From assembly GCF_050436995.1 (NCBI RefSeq), contig NC_134767.1, positions 1,550,001 through 1,614,000 on the forward strand: 64,000 nucleotides of DNA. The letters run 5' to 3'. A program made the translations under genes and the position numbers. Each line of letters starts with the position of its first letter. Position 1 is the stretch's first letter. The notes below the pieces were generated by a model. It made no database searches and was not told the DNA's origin. It saw only the letters and a list, made by a program, of their open reading frames with translations. This stretch comes from Anticarsia gemmatalis (taxonomy: Eukaryota > Arthropoda > Insecta > Lepidoptera > Erebidae). Shown piece after piece: positions 22,591 to 32,300 of the stretch.

Positions 22591-22929
22591 AAGCGCGATT
22601 TTATCCATGTTTGTTAATTAAGTATCTTATCACTTAAATAAGCTGTGACACTTAATAAAAAAGCTTGCCCAAACAAACTATTATCAAATTATTATAGCTA
22701 CTGACTGCCAATCCATTTTCCATTAGTGCCCATACCCACCCACTTAGTTATAATTGGTTTACGAACTCTGCTGACCCGCTAACATGGTTGTTGTCGTGAT
22801 AGTGGGCGGTGTAACCCAATGACATATGGCGGTTTGATCTACTGGACTTAGACTTTCCAATTTGTTGTTGTTTTTGTATTAATTTTATAAATTGGAGGAA
22901 AATATTATAAGGAAACTGTTTTAGATGAA
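22591..22929. other. No gene seen
   Basis: The 63-codon minus frame at 22748-22939 shows no domain. A slightly GC-richer patch at 22730-22850 is unexplained. Confidence 0.35.
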
Positions 22930-23160
22930 ATGACCCCACTAATTACGGAGTTATGTGTGTATGAGAAATAATTATTATTTGTTGTAACGGTGAAGAAATA
23001 ATCGTGATAAAACTTTGCATGCCTAAAAATTGTTTAACACATTTCTTGAGGGCATTGAGACTCCCCAACATGTCTCTGCACTTAGTAAGCGTGTTGGACT
23101 CAAGGCCTAACAATCCCTGGTTTGGAAGGAGATCCTTGCCCAGCAGGAGGAGAGTCATAT
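22930..23160 (+). mobile_element. SINE-2 copy, 5'-truncated, diverged
   Basis: Runs from acggagttatgtgtgtatg through gcatgcctaaaaattg and tggactcaaggcctaac to tgcccagcagg. Confidence 0.6.
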
Positions 23161-23177
23161 GTAAATAAATGGAATTG

Positions 23178-23320
23178 ATGACTTTCGTGGCGCAATGGCT
23201 AAAGTATTCACTACCGTCTTATAGAAATATCGTGCGTTCGATTTTTACTGGGATCGAATATTTCGTCCTCTCGTACTGATAGTGGCGGGGCGACTAACTC
23301 AACCACTGCACCATAAAATA
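23178..23320 (+). repeat. tRNA-like SINE head remnant
   Basis: A-box-like cgtggcgcaatggct near 23187 and a B-box-like gcgttcgattttta near 23233. A second, minus-oriented piece (caaccactgcacca) follows. Confidence 0.45.
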
Positions 23321-23604
23321 TAATATAAGTAGTAGGTATCAAAATACTCTCTCATTGAAGCAAGCGATCCTTTCTCAATAAACAATGAAGTAATCATAAA
23401 TTACCATAACAAGTGAACGAGTAAATGAGTGAATGAGTGAATGAGTTGTGCAATGAACGAAAGCTGTTAATTAGCATAAAGTTCTATCATCCCACGCTGT
23501 ATTCATACCATCTGTTATGGGGTTGTTTCGTCATGGGATTGGGTAGGATTATAGAAAGTATTTCTAAAGATATTTACCTCAATCAATACAAAAAATACAA
23601 TAGT

Positions 23605-23769
23605 TGACTTGTGGTGTAGTGTGGTGGTAACGTATATGACTGATCGAGGTATCTGGTTTGATTCCGATGTCGAGTAAAAGTGCTATTGTTTTTTTTATTA
23701 TATACATTAGAATATATCTCAATAGTAGCTTGGAGTTTGGTTACTTGTCTATTGTGTCATAGGCTCGCC

Positions 23770-23772
<3 letters not shown>
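23605..23772 (+). mobile_element. SINE-3, left part (host of the R1 element)
   Basis: tRNA-like head (tggtgtagtgtggtgg; B box ggtttgattcc) followed by the SINE-3 body. The body is cut at ataggctcgccccc (23759-23772) and resumes after the same 14 bases at 29771-29784. The uninterrupted order is visible at 61320-61450. Confidence 0.7.
23759..23772. repeat. Target-site duplication, left
   Basis: ataggctcgccccc, identical to 29771-29784. Typical length for target-primed reverse transcription. Confidence 0.9.
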
Positions 23773-23824
<52 letters not shown>

Positions 23825-24186
23825 CGGGGGGAGAAATCCCTTCGGATGCCCAACTTTCTTAGGGGAGAAATGTTGGGGTATGTGGTGTATTTTCCACTAA
23901 AAAACCACCCCGGTAGCCAACCATCTGGCGCGTAAATGGAAAGGCTCTGGGACCTAAAAAACTCTCCAGTGCCCTCCACCTGCACCTCGCCTCATTGAGG
24001 CTCCACACTAGAAGCCCATGGGCTTCTCTTCAAATTCTGCTAGCTAACTGATAGCTGGTGGCAATTTTGGCTACTAAAATGCCACGAATTCCTCCCGAAC
24101 CGCATCTCATGCCTACAGCCCCCACTGTAGACACCTACGATTCATATTCAGCACCGAAGTTAGCGATTGTTACCGCTACTTCGGCG
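23773..24186 (-). other. R1 element 3' UTR and poly(A)
   Basis: About 360 nt of non-coding sequence after the ORF2 stop (TAG at 24189-24187), then 52 uninterrupted A on the minus strand (T at 23773-23824). No AATAAA lies directly before the tail. The plus frames across this region are poly-T artefacts. Confidence 0.85.
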
Positions 24187-27100
24187 CTACCTCCTTTGTC
24201 GATTCGGATCACTTCTCTCACGGTCCCGCTCAGCAGCCTCCTTTTGAAGCATAACAGCTTCACAAAAGGAGACCACAGCTTCCCACTTCTCATCGTCTAT
24301 CAGCATAGATGCTACAAGGGCCGCCGGAGATAAATCTTGCCCAATTTTGTTAACCATTATTTCACGCTCAGACGCCCATGCTGGACATACCTCGAGCGTG
24401 TGCTGAGCAGAATCGAGGTTACCAGTACAGTGGTGACACTGAGCTGTCTCCTCGCGCCCGATCCGATTCAGGTACTCACCGAAACATCCATGTCCGGTGA
24501 GTATCTGAGTCAACCGGAAGGTAACACTACCCCGCCGACGACTAATCCAAGCCTCAAAGCTAGGTAAGACCGCTCCTACACTACGCTGGCGCGAACAACG
24601 AGGCTCACTTAGTCTGATGCGCCAAGTATCTATGGCCTGTTGGTGGGCCATACGTCGCAGAATTACAGGCGATCTATTCTGCGCAGCCCCATCCGCTGCT
24701 CGGTCTATCGCGCGCATTTGGTCATAAACCTTCTTATCTATATTCGCCAAGATGTCGAATGGCGGAAAACAAGCAAGAACCGTTGCCGCCTCGAACGATA
24801 TAGTCCGGTATCCACGTGCTATGCGAATGGCCATCACACGCTGCAGGCTATTAAGTAGAGCTCTGCAGCGTGAGGAACCAATTAAATCTTGTGACCAGAT
24901 AGGCGCCCCATATAGTGCCATAGATCGCACAACACCAGCATAAAGGCGACGCACTTCCTCTCTAGGCCCCCCAAGGTTAGGCAATAGTCGATGTAGACCA
25001 CCCGCTACTTTACGCACTCGAGGTACCAACTGCTCAAAATGCTCATTGAAACTCCAACGGCTGTCCAGTATAAGGCCGAGATATTTCATACAGCTACCCA
25101 CCGGGACTTCTACATCGCTTACTTTGATGAAAGTGTGGGGTGGATCCACTCCACCGCGGAGATTGTGGAACCAGATTGCTTCTGTTTTGTGTGGCGCAAC
25201 TTGGAGTCCCAATGAGCGTATTCTATCCACAATTCGTGATACTCCATTCTCGGCAAGCCGCATCGTGTCCCAATAACTAGTTCCTCGAGCCAGAATTAGA
25301 GTGTCATCCGCGTAACAGATCACATTCACCTCAGGAGGAAGACTGGTCCTCAGTACTGCGTCATAAGCAAGGTTCCACAGCAATGGTCCTAGCACGGATC
25401 CTTGGGGAACCCCACAACTCATCTCCCTCTGAATTTCAATCCCGTTCCGACCAATATATTTAATACACCTATCTCGTAGGTAAGCCCCTACAATCACCCT
25501 GAGGTATTGAGGAACCCCGTGGTGAATTAGAGCATCCCGGATGGCCGGCCAGGGAAGGGAATTAAATGCGTTGACTATATCAAGGCTTACAGCCAACGCT
25601 ACTCCCCCTGAGTGAACAGCAGTTTCTGATATGAAACGAACGCGTCGGATGGCATCCACGGTAGATCTTCCTCGCCGAAATCCAAACTGGCCATCCGAGA
25701 GATCCGGACCCACACACGACAGATGCTCGTTAAGGCGGGTAGCAATGACACGTTCGAACAGCTTACCTACTTCATCCAACAAACATATTGGCCGGAACGC
25801 AGATGGAGAATCGGCAGCTCTACCTTCTTTCTTTATAAGAACCAATTTTGCCGCTTTCCAACTACTGGGGAACACGCCAAAACGTAGGCAGTTTGTAAAT
25901 AATTTTCTAAGCCTATCTCCTATTATGGGTATAGTTAACACCCATACCCGTCCTGGTACACCGTCCGGACCCGGAGCAGTGTTGCGAGCTGCAAGTCGAC
26001 GCACAGCTTGCTCAAGCTCACTCTCTGTCACCTCTAATCCATTAGACCAATTCGGATGTTCTAACTGCGGCGAAGGGTCGACGGAATTATCTTGAACTCT
26101 TGGAAAAAGTGTGTCTACTACTCTTTCCAAAAATTCTGAGTCCAAGGTCGTCGTCAATGGAGGAACCCATGGTCTCAATTTGCCTAGGACAATTTTGTAT
26201 GGGCGTCCCCATGGGTCGCTGTTAAGTTGTTCGATAAGTTCTTTCCAACATTGAACCTTAGCATCTGCAATGGCAACTTGCAGCGTCTTTGCAGCGTCTC
26301 TATAAACAGCGTAGGCTGCAGCAATCTCTTCTGATGTGGTTCGTCGTCGTCTCCGTGCTCGTTGGTACTGGCGTCGTGTCCTCAAACACAAAGTTCGCAA
26401 CTGATCTATCTCATCTGACCACCAGTACATCGAACCCCTCTTGACCGGCCTTACTCTGGGCATCGATATATCACATATCGATGTCATAATATTTTGGAAC
26501 CATGTCGCTTGCACCTCAGGATTTGTTGAAGTTTCTCCTTCTCTAACTGACCAATCCATAACGTGAGTTGCAGCGATGAGCATATCCCGGTCAAGTCGCT
26601 TGAGTGACCAACGTCGTAAAGGAATACTTACACTTTGCTGAGATTCATCAGACGAGCGTCGAAAGGCCACTTCAAGAACAATGTGGCGGTGGTCAGATAA
26701 ATTGATCACGTTCTCCGCCACCTTCCACCCCGTAACCATATGTAATGCCGAGGGAGTTGCCCACGATAAGTCAACAATCGACTCCCCTTGCCATCGCACA
26801 CACGTGCTAACTGATCCTCGGTTTAGTAATCGGAGGTCCATACCAGCTGCCCATTCCAGTAACATCTCTCCTCTTACATCATTTCGGCGGTCTCCCCATG
26901 CTCTAGAATGAGCGTTAAAGTCGCCCAAGATGAGAACAGGACGGGTCAAATAGTTGCGAATGGAATTCGACAATTCATCTAGGTAGGTCTCGTAAGCGGT
27001 GAGGCCACTGTTTGGAGAAACGTAACAGCCTACTACAACTATAGGACCCCACTCTACCACCACAAAACCGATTCCTCGATGTAGGAGATTACAACAAAGA

Positions 27101-27273
27101 CCATCCGTTCCAGCCCAGTAAATTGCTACAGAATCTCCTTCCGCCCCGAACCACCGCGGGTGGTCAGGAACTACATAGGGCTCTGCCATTACGGCCAGGG
27201 CAATAGACCACTCCGCGATAGTCTGCATCAGCAGATCTTGTGCTGCGCGGCAGTGATTCAAATTGCCCTGCAA
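24187..27273 (-). CDS. ORF2: APE endonuclease and reverse transcriptase
   Basis: Nicks target DNA and copies the element RNA from the exposed 3' end. 1,028 residues counted from a TTG (27273), which is not a credible start: the frame is open upstream through 'GLKFNPLQKLL' into the end of ORF1, with no ATG near. Residues 1-200 are the APE-type endonuclease (N4/N6, E31 in EPY, GDFNAH at 117-122, D167, SDH at 192-194). Reverse transcriptase motifs: APGPDG 432-437, FRPICLLD 492-499, SLDIVNAF 562-569, GVPQGSVLGP 620-629, the catalytic YADD at 653-656 and KYLGLILD 729-736. A C-X2-C-X8-H-X4-C finger lies at 945-962. No RNase H domain is seen. All catalytic residues are present, and no stop interrupts it. 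Confidence 0.93.
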   Translation of the reverse strand: MQGNLNHCRAAQDLLMQTIAEWSIALAVMAEPYVVPDHPRWFGAEGDSVAIYWAGTDGLCCNLLHRGIGFVVVEWGPIVVVGCYVSPNSGLTAYETYLDELSNSIRNYLTRPVLILGDFNAHSRAWGDRRNDVRGEMLLEWAAGMDLRLLNRGSVSTCVRWQGESIVDLSWATPSALHMVTGWKVAENVINLSDHRHIVLEVAFRRSSDESQQSVSIPLRRWSLKRLDRDMLIAATHVMDWSVREGETSTNPEVQATWFQNIMTSICDISMPRVRPVKRGSMYWWSDEIDQLRTLCLRTRRQYQRARRRRRTTSEEIAAAYAVYRDAAKTLQVAIADAKVQCWKELIEQLNSDPWGRPYKIVLGKLRPWVPPLTTTLDSEFLERVVDTLFPRVQDNSVDPSPQLEHPNWSNGLEVTESELEQAVRRLAARNTAPGPDGVPGRVWVLTIPIIGDRLRKLFTNCLRFGVFPSSWKAAKLVLIKKEGRAADSPSAFRPICLLDEVGKLFERVIATRLNEHLSCVGPDLSDGQFGFRRGRSTVDAIRRVRFISETAVHSGGVALAVSLDIVNAFNSLPWPAIRDALIHHGVPQYLRVIVGAYLRDRCIKYIGRNGIEIQREMSCGVPQGSVLGPLLWNLAYDAVLRTSLPPEVNVICYADDTLILARGTSYWDTMRLAENGVSRIVDRIRSLGLQVAPHKTEAIWFHNLRGGVDPPHTFIKVSDVEVPVGSCMKYLGLILDSRWSFNEHFEQLVPRVRKVAGGLHRLLPNLGGPREEVRRLYAGVVRSMALYGAPIWSQDLIGSSRCRALLNSLQRVMAIRIARGYRTISFEAATVLACFPPFDILANIDKKVYDQMRAIDRAADGAAQNRSPVILRRMAHQQAIDTWRIRLSEPRCSRQRSVGAVLPSFEAWISRRRGSVTFRLTQILTGHGCFGEYLNRIGREETAQCHHCTGNLDSAQHTLEVCPAWASEREIMVNKIGQDLSPAALVASMLIDDEKWEAVVSFCEAVMLQKEAAERDRERSDPNRQRR

Positions 27274-27345
27274 AAGTTTTTGTAGAGGGTTGAATTTTAG
27301 GCCTCCATTATCTCCCCTGTCGATTGTGAATTCGACTGAGTCAAA
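27274..27345 (-). promoter_or_regulatory. ORF1/ORF2 junction without an ORF2 ATG
   Basis: ORF1 ends ataatggaggcctaa (minus strand). The ORF2 frame is offset -1 from ORF1 and open on both sides of that stop, and only 23 bases separate the ORF1 stop from the TTG at 27273. ORF2 must start by reinitiation at a non-AUG codon, by reinitiation further back, or by -1 frameshifting. I see no standard slippery heptamer. Confidence 0.6.
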
Positions 27346-29522
27346 ACTCGGACAACATTCTCTGGAGCCAAAGTGTGAGAAGACCTCTCACTAACTTTTA
27401 CTCTCCGTTTGGGTGGAGAGCACCGCTTACTCCCTAATCTATGATTGGATGGTAGACCAATATCCGCACATACCATACATCTAGGGACTCTTGCTTCACA
27501 CTCTCGAGCCTTGTGATCCCTTTTACCACATATGAAACAACATGCGCTACGGTCCGTAGAATCGCTGGGACATTGTGCCACTACATGCCCTGCTTCCAGA
27601 CATCTATAGCATTGTATAGGCCTTATTGCTAACACCTCAACTCTAGCTGTAATCCAGCCTATTCGCACCCTTTTCAAAACAGATATTTTCCTTACTGCAG
27701 TGAGAGGACACCTAACCCAAACCGTCCCTAGACGAGATGCATTGGTGCGAATTGCGCCTACTTTTACTTGACTCTGAGAGCATCCACCTGCCTCAGCTAC
27801 TGCGGCTACTACGTCATGGGGTTTGATAGACTCGTCTAGGTCCATCACCCGCAATTCACCCATTTTGATGGGACGAGAAATTATGGCACCCATATCTACT
27901 AGAGCTGTCCTAAGACGATCTGCTAGAAGATCGGCCTTAGCAGATCGTTCCGGACCCGAGACTTTTAACACTAAGCCTCCCGTGACTGCTCTTTTTTGTC
28001 GCAGTTCTTCGATGCCACACTCGCTTAAGCTTACTCTAGTTTTTGCAGCCTCCATAACTTGACCTAAACTAATGGACGAGTTCTGAGGCATAGTGATTGT
28101 CACCGCGGCGGAGTTAGGAGCCCGTGGTAGGGTAGGTAACTTCGCCCTTCTATCAGAAACAGTTTCAATCTGCTTATTTGCTTTTGCTAATGCCCTTTTT
28201 TCCTTACGCCCTACAACTGTAGCCCATGTTTCCCGAGCCGGTGGCGATATTATTTGCTCAACTCCTTGTGCAGTCGATACAATAGGATCAGTAGTTGTAG
28301 GTGTGTTCGACAGTTGAAGACTCTTTTGAATCTTTGGCTTTTTCTTCTTCTTACTCTTCTTTTTCTTAGTAACAGCAGGCAACGGCTCCGAGTTGCTTGT
28401 CAAATCTTCTACCCTTTTCTGTCCTAAAGTAGGCCTCAAGGCTTTGTCCGGGAAGATTTCAGCTATTATTTCTGTACGAAATTCTACTAATTTACGATCC
28501 ATCAAAGTCGCCAGTTGCTCAAAAGGATGTGATGGTGACGTGAATCCTGTCTTACTCTTTTTTTGCCGCGACCTAGAGTCACTGGGTTGTGACATTGACT
28601 GAGTAGACACTCCTGAAACGTCTTGCGACATGATTTTACTCGTCGATTTAACGCCTTTTTCGCTGCGGAACTTAGCCAGCTCAGACGACATGAGGCTCAT
28701 TCGGTCCTCTAATGAAGCCAGCTGAGACCGAAGTTCGTTATTCTCGCGTTGTAACCGTTCCATAGACACTACATTGTTCCTCGCGCTAAGTTCCAATGAA
28801 GCGGCTTGCACATACCTCGTAGCCATCCAGAGTTCACGTGCATATTCACCCTTCAAGTTCCGCGAGCTATCTGCTACCTTCTCGACAATTGATAGTGACT
28901 CCATTATTTTGGCATCAATTTGAGCCGTTGGCTGCTCTCTCAGCTCTGCAGCGATATCCTCTACAGTTGGTAAGGTGTCTTTCGACCTCTTGGGCCCCCT
29001 AGAATTAGACTGTGTCTCCGTGTCACTCTCAGCCACAGCTGCTCTTGGTAATTTAGCTCTTTGTACAGCTACCTCATCACGTGGTCGTCGTTTTCGTGGT
29101 CGTAACGTTTCCGTTGACTGTGAGGTAAGCGAGGTACAGGACATTAGAGAGCTGTCGCTCTCCTCGGATTCATCCGGTTGTCGGTCCACTTTCTTACTTG
29201 GAGTCGTCGGCCGTATAAACACAGGTGACCTGTTACGATCCTCTTCCCGATTCTCCTGAATCTTTATACCCTTCCGGGCACGTATACGCAGATTCATTGA
29301 GTTCTGAATCTGTTTCGTCCGATCGCAGTTCGCAAAACTGGACGTGCGAACTGTATCATCATTTTCTCTACCTTCTAAAGTTTCTTTAATGGCACAATGG
29401 CGGGAATTGTCCCCCCCAGAATACGAGGGACTGACCGACGAATCGGTGTGGGATTCTCCTCCTACGGAGTAGGAGGTACCCACCTGGGGTATACAATTAT
29501 TCTCTTTATTCTTCGCCATCAT
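27297..29522 (-). CDS. ORF1: gag-like nucleic-acid-binding protein
   Basis: 741 residues from ATG ATG at 29522 to TAA at 27297. The N-terminal 200 residues are charged and low-complexity. 'VADSSRNLKGE' (216-226) opens a helical segment, and residues 252-290 look like a coiled coil (repeated Leu/Glu/Arg heptads). A lysine run covers 386-400. A conserved fold follows (KADLLADRLR 529-538; RPIKMGELRVMDLDE 550-564). Three zinc knuckles end it: C638/C641/H646/C651, C662/C665/H670/C675 and C682/C685/H694/C701. In this clade ORF1 binds the element RNA into a ribonucleoprotein and helps it reach the target. The last codons overlap the open ORF2 frame. Two segments are shared with the relic at 1.7-3.2 kb. 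Confidence 0.9.
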   Translation of the reverse strand: MMAKNKENNCIPQVGTSYSVGGESHTDSSVSPSYSGGDNSRHCAIKETLEGRENDDTVRTSSFANCDRTKQIQNSMNLRIRARKGIKIQENREEDRNRSPVFIRPTTPSKKVDRQPDESEESDSSLMSCTSLTSQSTETLRPRKRRPRDEVAVQRAKLPRAAVAESDTETQSNSRGPKRSKDTLPTVEDIAAELREQPTAQIDAKIMESLSIVEKVADSSRNLKGEYARELWMATRYVQAASLELSARNNVVSMERLQRENNELRSQLASLEDRMSLMSSELAKFRSEKGVKSTSKIMSQDVSGVSTQSMSQPSDSRSRQKKSKTGFTSPSHPFEQLATLMDRKLVEFRTEIIAEIFPDKALRPTLGQKRVEDLTSNSEPLPAVTKKKKSKKKKKPKIQKSLQLSNTPTTTDPIVSTAQGVEQIISPPARETWATVVGRKEKRALAKANKQIETVSDRRAKLPTLPRAPNSAAVTITMPQNSSISLGQVMEAAKTRVSLSECGIEELRQKRAVTGGLVLKVSGPERSAKADLLADRLRTALVDMGAIISRPIKMGELRVMDLDESIKPHDVVAAVAEAGGCSQSQVKVGAIRTNASRLGTVWVRCPLTAVRKISVLKRVRIGWITARVEVLAIRPIQCYRCLEAGHVVAQCPSDSTDRSACCFICGKRDHKARECEARVPRCMVCADIGLPSNHRLGSKRCSPPKRRVKVSERSSHTLAPENVVRVLTQSNSQSTGEIMEA

Positions 29523-29770
29523 GTCAGTGTTGTTTTTCTGTCGGGGTGTACTCCCTTAGGCCGATGTCTTACTAGACTAAAGGTACGACCATACCTATTT
29601 TCATTCGACTATTACACTCGCCACACAGACATGCCCCCGCCAATACTCTTACGCCTAAACGCAGGGCATCCGCAAGAAAACATCTACATGGCGAGAAAAA
29701 CAGTCGAAAGTGACTACTTGCAGCGACCAAAGTCACTGGGCGATGGGGTCGTCACATCCCTACGCCGGGA
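29523..29770 (-). other. R1 element 5' UTR / internal promoter region
   Basis: 248 nt from the element's 5' end to the ORF1 ATG. R1-clade elements usually carry an internal RNA polymerase II promoter here; none can be pinpointed by eye. A short plus frame crossing it is a shadow. Confidence 0.6.
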
Positions 29771-29784
29771 ATAGGCTCGCCCCC
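29771..29784. repeat. Target-site duplication, right
   Basis: ataggctcgccccc, identical to 23759-23772. SINE-3 sequence (tatgacatggaactaacatt) continues directly after it. Confidence 0.9.
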
Positions 29785-29880
29785 TATGACATGGAACTAA
29801 CATTGCAAATAGTAAAACTTACAACACTACTACATACTACTATTTCATACACCTATGTCTACTCCTCCGGAAAATAATAA
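29771..29880 (+). mobile_element. SINE-3, right part (host of the R1 element)
   Basis: 3' portion of the SINE interrupted at 23772, from the duplicated 14 bases through catggaactaacatt. It fades into AT-rich DNA. Confidence 0.65.
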
Positions 29881-30629
29881 AGTATGTTACCGAAACAACA
29901 AACCTACAGCAATACAATTTGTAACTGAATCCATCATTCTACAAAACACAGGTAACCTATTACAACTACCAGTTGTATTACGACCATCGGTTGTTAGTTG
30001 AGAATAACCCCAAAACGGCTTGACCAATTTGTATAAAATTTTGCAAGGACATAGATTATTTCCAGAGTATGTCCTAAGTTTAAAACAAAACGGACTTAAT
30101 CTAGTTTAATACATTACAAGGTTCCAAACAAAACCATAAACCACACACAACAATATGGTCTAAGATAATATGGTACTAGAACATATTAATGTGTGTAATT
30201 AAGAGTGGACGTGAAATATAACCTAGATACCAGAGTTGAGCGATTGGTACATAGATCTTGTGTGACTGGATGTGGTATTCAGTTGGTAGTTGTAATTGAG
30301 CGTAGTTTTAGTAGAGTGAGGCTTGAGTTTGTCTTTAAACTGTTTGGTAAAGATGTTTCTTTAAGAGAAGTCTATGAGAAAAGTAGGCTTTGAAAACATA
30401 AGAGCAACAATATGTTTCAATGAAATAATATATTTTGTGTTACGTTTAAGTTTTATATTTTAACCAATTTGAACTACGAATAATCTTTTATTTAGTGCAA
30501 ATATAAACAATTGATGATCGCATCTTAATCTAAAGTTTCTGTAGTGAATTAGTTTTATTTGATAAGTATTATTATTACCTAATTAACTTGTAAAAGGCAA
30601 TAATTGAGCATTTTTTTGGTTTTCTGGCT
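29881..30629. other. No gene; Helitron-like fragment
   Basis: 29990-30075 (gttgagaataaccccaaaa, ttgtataaaattttgcaagg) resembles the central part of lepidopteran Helitron-like repeats. The 62-codon plus frame at 30205-30393 lies in a G-rich, C-poor stretch and has no recognised domain. Confidence 0.35.
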
Positions 30630-30790
30630 TTTTATGGTCCGCACCGAAAGGGTAAAAACGTGACCCTATAACTGAAACTTCGTTGTCTGTCAGTCCGTCT
30701 GTCATCAATCTATATCTCATCACTTTGCCAGTTGACATTTTCACAGGTGATGTATTTCGTTTGCCGCTATAACAACCAATACCACAAAAT
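30630..30790 (+). repeat. Dispersed repeat with GTCT-type core
   Basis: Contains tatggtccgcaccgaaaggg, cgtgaccctataactg, gtctgtcagtccgtctgtca and gatgtatttcgtttgccgct, an order I recall from common lepidopteran repeats. Ends undefined. Confidence 0.45.
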
Positions 30791-31159
30791 AAAATAAATA
30801 TTTAATTGGCTTCCAATACAACAAAAGTGATTTATTTTGCCGAAACTTAGAACCAATTTGAAAATTAGAGATTACATCGCAGAGATACATGTCACTATAC
30901 ATTTTCAGCTGAAATTTCAAGCAGAGACAATAAACTAACAGATTTATTCGACGATACTTTCGATATCGTATACTGCGTGTGAGACAAACAAGCGTAAAAT
31001 CATTAATTTAAGCATGTCTTCATTAGCGGTAAAACACCTCTTATATTCGCATTGTACACGTAAATTGTTTAAATTGTTTACAGTTATTTTTATTGCTATT
31101 TTGTAGCATTTCGCTGTGTTCATTGTAGAAATTTCGGTTTAAATACCTACTTTAAAATC

Positions 31160-31460
31160 TCGTCTTTTTCTCATGGGGGTAGGTAGAGACCAGAGAACGC
31201 CACTTGGTACGATTCCTAAACATTCTCTTGCCTCTTTCAAATCCGCACATATTTGTCATACAGGACTTTGTTTGACTTATCATGCAACTTTCCTTTCTAG
31301 ACATGTCCTTCTAGTGCGTCCCCGGTAATGGCACGTTACTAAACTCCGAATGTATGTGTAGTAACATACATACATAATATCACAACCTTTCCCTACAGGG
31401 TACGGCATGGTATACCCTAGGTTAGGCAGAGACCAAGAAACGCCACTCCGAGCTACTTCC
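31160..31460 (-). repeat. Dispersed repeat RD, copies 2 and 3
   Basis: 31167-31275 has gtaggtagagaccagagaac and tgtcatacaggac. 31370-31460 repeats ggttaggcagagacc and aaacgccact. The pair lies head to tail about 100 bp apart. Confidence 0.45.
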
Positions 31461-31513
31461 ATTAATCTTATTTTAAAAAAGCGAACTCCCGCACTAACTA
31501 CTATAGGTAAATA

Positions 31514-31772
31514 TCTATACCAATATTATAAAGCTGAAGAGTTTGTTTGTTTGTTTGTTTGTTTGTTTGAACGCGCTAATCTCAGGAACTACTAGTCCGA
31601 TTTGAAAAATTCTTAGATTTTCGGTGTTAGATAGCCCATTTATCGAGGAAGGCTATATAACATCACGCAACGGTCATTTGGAGCGGAGTAGCAACGAAAA
31701 ATGTTACAAAAACGGGGAAAATTTTGACACATTCTCTTAGGTGACGCAAGTGAAGTTGCGCGGGTCAGCTAG
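31514..31772 (+). mobile_element. Non-autonomous Helitron A, complete copy
   Basis: Starts TCTATACCAATATTATAAAG directly after an A, runs through gctgaagagtttg and (GTTT)n, then gctaatctcaggaactact and tttatcgaggaaggctat, and ends with cgcaag..cttgcg-type stem sequence (here cgcaagtgaagttgcg) plus cgggtcagCTAG, followed by T. A 5' TC, a 3' hairpin, a CTRR end and insertion between A and T without duplication define Helitrons. No coding capacity, so it depends on a Rep/helicase element elsewhere. Confidence 0.85.
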
Positions 31773-31789
31773 TTATAAAATAAATAAGT

Positions 31790-31890
31790 AAAGACCAACA
31801 GCACTTTGCCCGACTATAAATCCAACCCGAGACTTCACAATCAGCAGACAGATACACTACTGACAGCGCCACGGAAACAGTCGGTGTATA
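31790..31890 (-). repeat. tRNA-like SINE head
   Basis: Minus strand: B box as aatccaacccgag, A-box region as cagcgccacgg, with the SINE-3 junction caacagcactttgcccga at its left. Confidence 0.5.
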
Positions 31891-32082
31891 ATATTAGTAA
31901 GAAACAAAACAATACGAATGACTTCTCTCAAATACATAACATAATCAATTCACAATATTATACCGTGACCAAGTTACGAGTACTATAACGTTGCCATGCG
32001 GTTGCAATCAATGACCAATATATTTCGTCTCGCATTTCAAACTAATTACAATTTATAATTTTGTTTAGAAAGAATTGCATCG

Positions 32083-32300
32083 CTTTTTTGTAAACAACTC
32101 TCGCGCTAAGAATTGCTCTTGTGTCGCGGAGACTTTTACAAATGTACAAAAAACGCACACAAAGTACAACCAAACCCGAAGCAACTATTTGTGGATCAAT
32201 CAACAAATAATTGTACCATGTGGGAATCGGACCCAAGACCTCGCAATGGTATGGTGATAAATGGTGATCACCTTAACAACTGCGCCACGGATGTCGCCAA
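32083..32300 (-). mobile_element. SINE-1, inverted copy
   Basis: Reverse complement of the 14795-15023 unit: aattgctcttgtgtcgcgg, acttttacaaatgtac, ggaatcggacccaagacctc (B box) and actgcgccacgg (A box). Tail end near 32085 has a T run. Confidence 0.75.

Larger units (their letters stand above)
23773..29770 (-). mobile_element. Complete R1-clade non-LTR retrotransposon
   Basis: A 5,998-bp unit bounded by a perfect 14-bp duplication. On the minus strand the order is: 5' UTR (29770-29523), ORF1 gag (29522-27297), ORF2 endonuclease/reverse transcriptase (about 27273-24187), 3' UTR and a 52-base poly(A) (23824-23773). Clade is inferred from the ORF2 N-terminus (QGNLNHCRAAQDLL), three gag zinc knuckles, absence of RNase H and the C-terminal Cys/His finger. 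Classic R1 inserts in 28S rDNA; this copy sits in a SINE. No stops or frameshifts within the ORFs, an identical duplication and a long pure A tail point to a recent insertion. Confidence 0.93.

Noticed and set aside
23680..23985. Frames with long Phe or Lys runs
   Set aside because: Translations of the 52-base poly(T)/poly(A) of the R1 element.
27274..27345. Canonical -1 frameshift site fusing ORF1 and ORF2
   Set aside because: No X XXY YYZ heptamer in the right register was found before the ORF1 stop.
24058..29774. Numerous plus-strand frames of 60-154 codons
   Set aside because: Shadows of ORF1 and ORF2 on the opposite strand; the minus frames carry all the conserved motifs.
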